From Beroe forskalii (lineage: Eukaryota; Ctenophora; Nuda; Beroida; Beroidae), in contig WFMF01000127.1 in NCBI GenBank assembly GCA_011033025.1, forward strand, positions 1 through 64,000: 64,000 bases of DNA. The letters are read 5' to 3'. Under the pieces are notes generated by a model. That model made no database searches. It saw nothing but the letters and a program-made list of their open reading frames with translations, and was not told the DNA's origin. The position numbers were made by a program, and so were the translations under genes. This document shows positions 34,701 to 46,700 of the stretch, one piece after another. Within the stretch, counting starts at the first letter, position 1; each line of letters opens with the position of its first letter.

Positions 34701-37700
34701 GTATTAAAAGTATCTAGGACAGCTTATCTGAGATAATAAATTATAATATATCTTATCTGTGAAAGAAGGAGCAACGTGTTAATAAGCGTCCAGAACCCAC
34801 AAGCTGCTTGTTGGATGTGATTGATAAGAACATAATATTACTGTGCTGGATAAGAAAATAATGTGATCAATCCAAGGAAGTTCGCTTACCACTTGTCCTT
34901 GATGAGTAGATGGTAACACGAGACTTTTCAAGAAACACGTGACTTTTCAATACACACGTGACTTTTCAAGAAACACGTGACTTATCAAGACACGTGACTT
35001 TTCAAGAAACACGTGACTTTTCAAGAAACACGTGATTCAAAAAAGCACGTGAATTTGAACCTCCACAAGTGCATGATAAATCATGGCTAGAAAGATCCCC
35101 ATTTTAGTGAATGAAACAAAATGGCGTACCTATTTGCCTTTATCTTGACATGAAATTGACGATTATAAGACAATTTGATTCTATTATCAAGAAAATTTAA
35201 CTCATTCGTGGAATCTATGTATAATACCGGGAACCTACCCTATTTGTACGATACAAGGTCCTCTTTATTATACAGTCGGCGAGTTCAAATATTTTAAAAA
35301 ACACTCCAATAATGCCTCACATTCCTTTTAATAACTTAAAAATAATGGTTCATCAACTGCCTTCTACAGGGTCCAATTAGCTAGACTCCAATAGCCCACT
35401 AGAACCAGGAACTGCACTCTCAATGAATTAAGTAAGGGCATTACTCATTTCATGGAACGTATCACTCAATTAACTCATCATATTGTCCAACAAGAAATCA
35501 ACTTATCACTTTATCATGTGACCTTCTGATGGTCTTAGGAGCTCAATTAGGGTTATTTGGATTGATTTTAGGGTCATGTGAATTGATTTACGCACATTTT
35601 GAGTGGCTGGTTGCATGTTTGCATAAAGTAAAGAATATGAAAATAAAATATGCTAAAAACAGCACTTTATTATCGTGAGAAATTCCCAACCCATTTCTGG
35701 AGATCTTGAGGGAGGGTTGGGAAATTGTCCATTTAATGTTCGGGTTTGAGGAAATGACTTGGAGTGCTCGCTGCTAACATGAAATGAATAATGGATTGTG
35801 ATGAACGTGGTTGCCTGGTTGGAGTGGAGTCAGATTGAACTCAGAACTGATGTCAGAGTGGAGTGATGTCAGAGTGGTGTGGTGTCAGAGTGAAGTGGTG
35901 TCAGAGTGAAGTGGTGTCAGAGTGAAGTGGTGTCAGAGTGAAGTAGTGTCAGAGTGAAGTAATGTCAGAGTGAAGTGGTGTCAGCGTGAAGTGGTGTCAG
36001 CGTGAAGTGGTGTCAGCGTGGAGTGATGCCAGAGTGGAGTGATGTCAGGGTGAAGTGGTGTCAGGGTGAAGTGGTGTCAGAGTGAAGTAGTGTCAGAGTG
36101 AAGTGGTGTCAGAGTGAAGTGGTGTCAGAGTGAAGTGGTGTCAGAGTGAAGTAATGGTGTCAGCGTGGAGTGATGCCAAGTGGTGTCAGAATGGAGTAGT
36201 GTCAGAGTGAAGTGGTGTCAGAGTGAAGTGGTGTCAGAGTGAAGTGGTGTCAGTGTGAAGTGGTGCCAGTTTGAAGTGGCGTCAGAGTGAATTTTTTTAA
36301 GTTCATCAGTCCTCCAATTTTACACGACTAAAGGAATAAGCCTGGAATTAACTCATTTCTAAATTCCATAACTTTACACCCCGAGAGAAGAATAATTCTC
36401 AAGTTGACTTGTACACCACCAGCACTGTATGAAACCGATTAGATAACGGTAGAATAAAACAGCTGTTAACGAGTTGTTAAGTGCCAAATTAAAATGGTAT
36501 TATGTCACCCGAAGAAGGTTTATTGTTAACAAGGAAGTTGTTAAAAGGAGATTTTACGATGCCTTCTTCGAGAGCTGATGACTACTGCAGTTCCTTAAAC
36601 TTTAAGTTTCTTTAAACCATCAAATTTGAGTTTGCCACAATGAAAATATAAAACGTACTTAATAAAAGCTAAACTCAAAGTTCCCATGACAGAGTGGAGT
36701 ATCGGTAGCTCATCCAGGGCAATTCACCCATGAATGATGGAGGTTCGCAAGATCCCGTTGAAAGGAAATTACAAACCAGCCTAAAATCTGAATCATACAG
36801 CTAACTTTATAAGCCAAGGAATTAACTCTTAACTCAGGAGTCAGGGCACTAAGGGAATTCAGATTAATGAATCACAAAAGCAAGCCTTCCACTGCTTGTC
36901 ACACAGGAAATATTGTAACTTGTTTCAACACGTACCGAATGTTGCCATGAGTTACACTGCGAGGCTAATTGCTGGAAAATACCAAATGTAAAGATCTTCA
37001 TTTTCTAATTTCCTCCTCAACTTAGATCCGTTGAGCCAAGTAAGCAAGTAGGGAAGAGAATTAGTGCATATCACCGGATATATTTTCCTGCATAGTTAGG
37101 ATGATAATTATGTGTTTGGAAGAGGAGTTTTTGCAGGCGAGAGTCAGAAAAATCAGGAAATTTGCAGGCTACATTCAAGAAATCTGCAGTTTTTATGCGC
37201 TATCTTGCGCTACCGAGGGTTTTTGCTCTGATTTCAGCTTTACTGTGTGATTTTGAACTTTAACTTTCTTATTTCAAATCAGAATAATTTTCAACCAGGT
37301 GAAAAGAAACTGCGATAAAATATTCGCTCCAATACCTATTTTCAGAAGATATCTTCAGATTTCAGATAGAACACCTAATAAATATATTTCTAATTTTCAG
37401 ATGAAAGTTTAATAAGTTTAAAACGTAAGATATTCAAACATTATTTGAGTTTAAAAAAGTTAATCTACCACTCTTTTTCAGGCTCAAGATGCTACTCCTC
37501 TACCTGTTTCTGGGCTTCTTGGGAGTGCTAGTTCTAATAATCCTACTCTTTGGACTGTATAAGATACTGAGGAGGCGCAGAAAACATCACAGTGAGTTTT
37601 TCTAATTTAACAAAAAAAAGATTTCAATTGAATTGAATTGAAGCATTTTGATTCCTTGTAAATTGGAATTAAATCGATTGAAAGTTTTATAAATATTTCA

Positions 37701-40700
37701 AATGAAATTTTATGTATCAATCTGCAAGAGCGTTTCTACTTTCCTTGTTTCAAAAAACTGGTATCATGCTACCAGCCAGAAAATCCAGAAAACTTTTATA
37801 TTTCTCCGACATACACCGACATACCGTCAGTTGTTTCTCGGATAGACCCTGTCTATATATCATCCCAACATTGTACCTTGCAAATAAAAAATAAAAGCTT
37901 AAATACACCTACATTTATATATATTGGTGTATGTTGGGTTTGTTTTTCGAACTTTTGTTTTACTTCGTTTCGGTACCTCTATATTTATTTACTGCTCACT
38001 ATTCATACATTCTTCACTGTTATGATAAACAGACAAAGGGGGATGACGTCATTATCAGGGTTTAGAATGGTGTTTTAACGACAAAACATCGCCTCTTTTC
38101 TCGTTGTGTACTACAATACTCCGTTTATTTTGCCCGGTATATAATTGAGCCTACATTTCTCTCATTCCTACTACTGGTTGCTGGGTGGTCGGCCAACTAT
38201 TACCCTATTACACAACAACAAACAAGGAACAGACGAGAGATAGTGACGTCATTATCAGGGTTCAGAATGGGGCGTTGATGATGAAAACTGCGTGTTTTTT
38301 ATAGGGTGGATTTGTATTATATATAACCCCAAGTTATATTCACTTTTATGAATGTCTATTTTCATTCATTCAGCCAATAATTCAGCAGGGTACTCATGCA
38401 TTCTTCTCAATAAACATGGGCGATAATTCACTACTTTATGCTATGATAATGACGTCATCAATTCACCATTCTAAGCTATGATAATGACGTCATCTCGACA
38501 GATAATCACACATGCATTCTATACGTGGGTTTGAAGTAATGTGTGGCTAAATAAAGGACCTATTATTATTTTCATCATGAGCGATGATTAGTGATTACCT
38601 ATTGAACGTTCAGTGGGGTGGGCCCTGTAGTGATAATCTTAGAAAATCTTGACATGTGTCTAGCGGAGTGTCCCTCAGATTATCATGACATAATGGCGAA
38701 AAACTGAAAAAATAGGAAATTTCCTATGATGTGATTATTTGAAATAGATTTAGAACTCTTCTAGTCTTCTTATTCTTACATCAAAGTGGAACACAGCGTT
38801 TTTGTCAAAAATTTTCTCGTGACCTACATTGAACATTCCCATGTTTATAGATCACGATTTGAATGTTCCGTTTGGAACCTGGAAGTGAGTTGCTGAACCA
38901 AAATACCCTCCTTATAATCGTCTTTAGACTTATGACGTTCTTGTAAAACCATCTTACGCAGAAAGATCCTTCTATTCCTTTTTCCTTTCCAACAACAAAC
39001 TACGAACTCCGAGATATAACCCATTACTGTATATCGTAAGTAAATGAATAAAATATTTTCTTGTGTTTTAATATACTGCCAACTCTGACGTCATTATGAT
39101 GCTCTAAAACCCTTAAATAAAGACGCAAACCCGGATTATGTTCATGCAAACTGTACATTACCGAGTTACTAAACTCCGAACTAGATTACATGCCGAACAG
39201 ATATAAAATATATACAATCTTCATATTCCGTCGTTAAAAAACACCATTCTATTCCCTGATAATGACGTCACTCTAAATCGCCTATTTGAAATGTGCGGTG
39301 TATCGTTAGTCTAGTGTAATATATTATAGTCGCCATCACCTCTAAAAACTAGAGGAAGAAGGCAGTTGTGATGACGTCATTATCAGGAGTTAGAGTGGTG
39401 TGTTGATGAAGTCACAGTGTCTATTCTGTCAGTGTGAGCGTCTTTTAATCGGGGGATATGAGACGGGAAACAAAGCTTAAAACTTTCAAAATGTACAGCT
39501 ACATTAGTGCTTACTAGATCTGTGTTCGGACTTAAGGGAATACAGGTGTACAGTGTAAAAAACTTGATTTTTATTGAGAAACAAAGGATGGAGACTTGAT
39601 TTTTCGATGAAAAATATCCATCAACCTCTGGCACCACCGAAATACTCGATAGGTATATCATTGGAGATATCATTGGAGAGTCGCTATTTTAGTGATGCAG
39701 TGTGTTTCATATCCCTACACCAGAGCTATTACACCGACCATGTTCATTCGATCTCTGTCATACAGTCTACACCCACATTCTAAAGTAAGAAAGTACTAAA
39801 TCAACACGTTGCCCTGTTAGAGGTCTGGAGTATTAGGAGTGGCTGGAGTGACAATCATTTAGTCTGTGCTAACATAGCATGGTCCTGAACTGAAATATAT
39901 GGACTGTGCCGACATTTATACCGTGCCGACATGGTGCTAAACTGCCGACATATTGCTCAGTAGCTCAGTGACTGCCGTTCACCTGGGTTCAAGCCAAGAT
40001 CTCGACCTGATATTGCAGTACTTTAAATGGGTCAGGGAGTCCATTCCGAAACGAGTCCATTTGCAATTCTATGATCACAAATCTGCATTGAAAACAAAAT
40101 TGTGACAAAAGTCCGTCAATCTTGGGAAGGACTCTCAGAGTGCTACAAGCATGTCTTGTCTGGATACGAATATAACCCTAGAGACTCCTTCAAATCTACT
40201 GATCGATTATTCTAATAAGCGATTAAGATCAGTACGTGACGGTTCATTGACAATAATTCGTCAAATTTCCCACTTTAATCGGTCGACTAATGAGTACCTA
40301 TCCCATATCTATCAGCAACTCATTCGTTTACGATTCCCAAGTGCCAAATACCAATGATATTTCATACTTTTAATCAACTAAATCTTGACGCCTTGATATA
40401 CAATGATGGATTAAGTACTTGATAAACAAGCGATATCTTATTGGAAGGCGTGTGACAACAAGCTAGGCTCCCCTAAGTCCAGATTGGTCATAGGCGGCTT
40501 GAAAATTACGTCATAATCATAGTCTCGAGTGATGAATTGATGAAATGTGTCGTCTGATTGTCGTCTATTTGGGTCGTCTCTTGGAGTTCCTAGCTGGGAT
40601 TATGTCGCCTCCTTATGTCGTGTGTTGACGACTTGTCAGACGCTTGTCTCAGTGTATAATGGCAAGGTATTCTTTCCGTCAAAGATGCAAATAATATGCT

Positions 40701-43700
40701 GCAAAATGGAATGTATCATTCTATTATCAGATGTATCGGCGGCTATTATAGGATTCCGAAATTTCGTCTCGACATTAACCAATCAGTGCGCGAGTTGACA
40801 GCCAACTCGCACGCTAATTGGTCAATTAAGCCAAAGTGTAAGTTGATAAGCCTCAGAAATTTCAATTTTCCATTCCAAACTTGATGATCACTCCCATAGA
40901 AAACCATATATCTCTGCTGTCATTGAGGATACCTCAGTTTTTTCCTTCCAAGTCGCCAAAAATACGCTGCACATGCAGTTCAGTAAAAAATATAGGCGGT
41001 TTCTGTGTCATTTTATTCACCACTTAAAACCTGATAATGACGTCATTATCAACCTCCTATTACTCTTGCGTACATTCAAATTTATAATAGTACAGCAATT
41101 ACTAATTGCAGAGAAACCTGCTAAATCCCGCGAATAATGAAAATATATCCCGATTACATTTTCTTTGATGATATAAAATGATATTATAATGAGCCAGATA
41201 TATCCCGAAGCTTGATGTCAAATTCATGTCACATGTCATAGATTAATATGTCAAATTATAGGGCATTTAGCGGCATTGAATCTCCATCATGCTTCATTAT
41301 TCTACATTCAATATTTTCAGGAATCTCAAATCGTAAAATTAGTTAGATTATGCAACATTAAGTTCATAACTTTTCGGGCAATATGGAACATATTTTTAGA
41401 GGAAAATGTTGCTGAAAACAGCGAGACTTATCATGATGACATCTCAAAGTATTCCAGACGGCGTTGTGATTTTATTAAATCCAAGGAAAGCTATGCTCTA
41501 AAAATGAATCCCTTCAGGAGCAGGATTTAACTTCAAAGCTGAACTCAGTTTATTTGATAACGCTAAATCTCATAATCCTCCGAGATGCAAAGCTGATTAC
41601 TTTACGAGTGAATGCCTCTTTGCCCAAAGATCGACCCCTTTGATTTTAATATTTTCCGGCTTTGGCCAACCCAAAACTGTTTATTTGTTGGGTAATGGGT
41701 ATAGAACAGAACAATAGGTATTCTCAAAGCATTTCAATTAAATCAGTTCAAACATACACGTACACGTTATATACGTACTAGACTATCCTAAAACACATTG
41801 GTGCGACATCAAGTGGTCGTGATAAACAGTGATAATTACGTCAATTTTCAGATACTTATTGTTTTGACGCAATGTTGAATTAAATGTTTTGCTTCCAGAC
41901 ACATCGTCAAAACACGTCTATTTGAGCGTCTAAATTAATTTATATATGCCTGTTCCCTGTTTTGGCATTTACAACTGAATATAGACTTGAGAATTTGACG
42001 TCATTATCTTGGTTTTGAGTGGTGTGTTGATGTCGTCATGATGTTCATTTATGGTACATGTTATTTTGTAAGTTCATTTTCAGACTGGAACTCTAAGGTA
42101 GAGTGACAACAAGAAGTATATAAGTGGGAACTTCGCACTTTCAAATATAAAAGTTTAAGTAACGTCATCCTCATCAACACACCATTCTTACCCATGATAA
42201 TGACGTCATCACCACACCATTCTGAATCATCACGATGACATATTCATATTCTCAGTTTTGTGTCTGTTTAGCACCTTCTACGTTACACTTATGTCGGGAA
42301 GTGTAGATTTATACCTAGATTTGAGTGTTTGAGAGTACCTTGTTAGAGAGGCAGTTGAGAGTGACGTCATTATCATGGATTAATATGGTGAATTGCTGAC
42401 GTTGATACCCACCTGATTTTTGTGCGAAAAGTGTCGTGTGCGTTGGCGTTTTTAAGAATATGTATCAGCACAATCTTTTTGGCTTCTGATTTTGAAGTGA
42501 TAGATATAGCTCAAATTTTGTAAAAAAGGGAGAGTCTTTAATATCCAGGCTCCAATTTGGCATTGGGGAAAGTGTCTGGTAGCATCAGACAACTGACAAA
42601 TCTAGACACTGAAACTCCGATTTATATTCATCTTTCCGCCAGTGTTTCACATGAAGTTCACCAAGTATAAGTTATTACTTTTTCATTATGTATTTAAAAA
42701 GTACCTGTTTCAAAGAAGCCATGTCTATGTTTTACTACTATAATACATGTATTTTACTTACATTCTGTCATGTAAAAATATACTGAAAATATACTACCTT
42801 CGATACCTACACACATACAAACATACCTACACACTACCCCGCAAAAAGAAATAGCAGTGTGACGATATCAATTCACCATGGCAACGCATGATAATGACGT
42901 CATGTGATATAGACTAAATAATGTCTCATTTTGTAACTATAAAATATATTAAATTCAACGTCAGATATATGTTTCGTTGTCTTATGTAGTTTAATATGTG
43001 CATACAACATAGTAAATCAGATATTACATATCTTATGCTACGCAACAGAGATGGGAAATAGGGATTTCGATTACCACGGATGATTAAAAGCTTAAAAGGT
43101 GCGCTTGTTTTTTGCCCAATTTATGTGTCATGACTTCGAATATCACGGATTTTTGGCTGCAAAATGTTCTGAATTTCGGTGACTGTCAGCTATAATGATT
43201 TAGGGTCATTATAGAGGATTAGGGTCATAGAGAGAAATGTGTGGGCCAATTTGGTGCCAAAGACCAATTGGGCATTCAGTCAAAATGTCCATTAGTCCTT
43301 TTCAGTCCAGCCATTACATATTCCGCACGATATTTACGATTGAAATGAGGAATTTCACGTCATCAACACACCATTGTAACCCCTGATAATGACGTCATCA
43401 CAACCACATATTTCTTGCACGTGATTAAATTGCTAAGATTTTAAGCTAAAGAACACCTGGTGTTCCCTTTGTTGGTTAATTATTCTCTGATTATAAAATC
43501 TTATAAATACTAGGCTCCCTGATCGTTAGTATATAGATTTAGGATAATGCACAGACCTTGCTAGGTACTCGCATTTATATTTTATCATCAGTTGCACTTA
43601 AAAATATAGGGAGATGATGACGTCATTATCAGGGATAGGAATAGTGATTGGTGAACATTAACGACGTAGTAAACGTATACTTTTATCCTGTTACCCTCGT

Positions 43701-46700
43701 ATGATACCTGAGGTCGTTTCTTCAACACATTGGATATATGAGTTGGCCAGCACTTTATAGCACAGCTGCAGGCTTTTGTGTGTAGATTGAAATACTTAAA
43801 TTACAGATCTTCCGGGAGAGTAAAAGGAGCAGTTCGAAATGCACTTTGCGCGTCTTTTCGTGTGCGCGGCTTAAGTTTGCGCGGCGTATAAACAATAAAC
43901 ATGTTCTAACGCCGCGCAAACTCAAGCCGCGTACGCTTCAGTTCGAACTGTCACCATAGGACATCAGAAAATAGTCAGTGAACTCAGCTGTCAACTATTT
44001 TAGAGCAGGAAGCGGCTGAGCTGTGTGAGGACATATTGCATTGCTCTCTATTTTACATACTGCTCAATGGATTGGAGTAGTTGCAAGTTACAAGTTACAG
44101 CTGACAACGATAATCACAAGATTACAATTCTCTCGTATCAGTTTTATCGTTTAAACTTAAATCTCTTGAGTACAAATTTTATTTCGGATCAAGGGGGCAA
44201 GGGAGCCGAGTATAATAGTATAATTTGGGGTATTGTCAGAAATGCGCCTGGAGGAATTATGACAACTGTTTATAAATACAGCTGTTATAAATCTCCCATT
44301 TGTAAGTCCAAATTCAAATAGTAGACATTTCGAAATGACGACATTATCAGGGTTCAGAAGCCTCTATCACTGACGTTTACCAACCTTCCCATCGTGACAA
44401 ATAGCTACCATATTATTGCTCTGAACTGCCTGGAAGGTGTTGAACATAGAGCGTTAATCGCTTTACAGTTTCACACCGCTATTAGGTAAACTCCGGGTTC
44501 TGTCAAGCCATCTACTAAACGTGTGTTATGGGTAATAAAACAGGTTAAATATGTGACGTCATTATCATGAGTTAATGTGGGGCGTTGATGATGTGGGAAA
44601 AGTCAATTCTTTTTCCGGTGACTTTTCGATGTGAGCCCGTGATATATCTGAGGCTAGCCCGCATTTCAACTCGGTATAAAGTACAAAATAACTCGCCAAA
44701 ACGACGCTCTACTTTTGAGTTGTTTTGAGAGTTTGGTAGAATGGCATAAAACTTGTGAAAAAAGCAGATATATTAGATGTCATTTTCCTATGTCTTCCTT
44801 CAGGAACCTAAATAAAATTTTGTCTTCAAGTTTATCTAAATACAATTCTTTTTAACCGCTGTAATTTCAGGGACGAGGTTTGACGGATATGAGGATGAAA
44901 TTCTGGACCCGGTGAGATGATTTTCATTGCATTTTATTTGTTACTTGTTTGTGAGATATTTGTATGAGAAATGTACGTGAATATTGTTCAATTAACGCGC
45001 ATTTTTAAGTGGTTGATTTTCTGTCATTTACCAAGTTCCATCTTGCAAGATCTTGCGAGATCTGAAAAGTGCCGCTCATTTTTATGTTGTTGATGCGCTT
45101 TTTATTTCTTTTCCAGCAATATCATGATCACTTTTTATTTTCAGCCACCCAACTATGAAGAGGCGTTCGACACAAATGACATCAAACGACCCCCGGTAAG
45201 GATTTAAACCTATATCAACCACCAGACATTGCTTTATCAGTGTTGGCTCATGATAATATTACTGATTTTAGTTGCCTCAATGTTTGATAATAACGGGTTT
45301 GATGACTACAACTATCATGAAAATAGGTTTACAACTTCGTAAAATTTCTACTTTCATACAGTAGTTAGTTTATCTGTTTATAGGCCTACCCTTGAGACTT
45401 CCTTATATTATAATGCCGGCACTACTATAATCCACTGTCATTAATTGGAATTAATATGGTATTGATGTGGTATTAATACTAATATGGTATTAATGAATAA
45501 TAATTAAAAAAAACTGTACAATTACTACAACTCCCACTGTAAGCGTGTTGAAGTGTAACAGTAGCCTGACTTCCGATTGATTCTGCCCTCCTTAATCTGT
45601 TTAACTAAACTGTTAAAACATGTTTAAAGGACCTTGTTGAGTCCTGGCTCTTTGCTGAAAACCGCTCTTTTTATCAATATATTCCACTGTTGACAAGGTT
45701 TACTAGCATTTGTTAAGGGCTAAAGTTAGAAAGTTACTAACTTTCTCAGGATCTAGAAAACTCCTTAAAATTTAAAAAAGTGAAAAGAGGTACCATTCTG
45801 TGGAAACTTTGGTATTAACGTTCTCTCGGAACACTCTTGACTCCATCGTATGAAAATATTCATACATCCAATGAAATCTCTTTTGAATAAAATATTTTCT
45901 TTGTATCCCACTCAATTCTCTACGATTTTACATTCTATTTAACTCCCCAAACCTCCTTACCATTCTGGGTATAACCATTTCCCAGTGTCGAAGTGCGCAA
46001 TGCCCTTATATGGCATAATTGCCAGGATCTTCTGGTGACATTTGGTGACAGGTCCCACTCTATTATATGAACCTTTCATTTTGGATTTTATTATGAACTT
46101 GGTAATGTAAGCAATAGAGAAATCCAAGGTGCCCATTATCCACCTGGATGTGACAATGCTTGGATTTTCTAGTGGCATTTCTATTTTATGATTGGAATGC
46201 CATTTCTTCAGAAATTTTTCACATTTCTTTGCTCAATTTTGGCAGAAACCATAGCAAGTCATGGCCAAATTGAACTGCATTCCACGATTTATAAAAACTT
46301 CACTCTGTCTCGACAACATAACCAAATTCCAGCCAGTTTACTTTATAACAACATCCTCAAGAATCTCAAATAATCATTCCTTATTTGGGCATGAGACTGG
46401 AGTAAAATTGAGTTGAATACCCCTCGTGACCTCTTTAAGGAACATAGAAATCAGATTATGGTGGTTTAGATTGACATAATTATCTTGATTTAAAGTGGAT
46501 AAAAGATGACGTGGAGACACGAATTGTGTCGCATGCGGCTTAAAAGACACGATATCGGTTGAATTTAAGAGCATTTCTTTGTTCAAAGATTCGGGTTATA
46601 TTGGTCGTGAACATGTTACGTGTTAAAAGAACAGCTTCAGAGTAGTAATGGGCAGTTAGATGGTTTGGTGGCGCAATGAGCAATCATAAATCATTGACTG

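Noticed and set aside
35850-36290. CRISPR-like array of short repeats
   Set aside because: The units are contiguous with no unique spacers, and the setting is animal nuclear DNA; it is a minisatellite.
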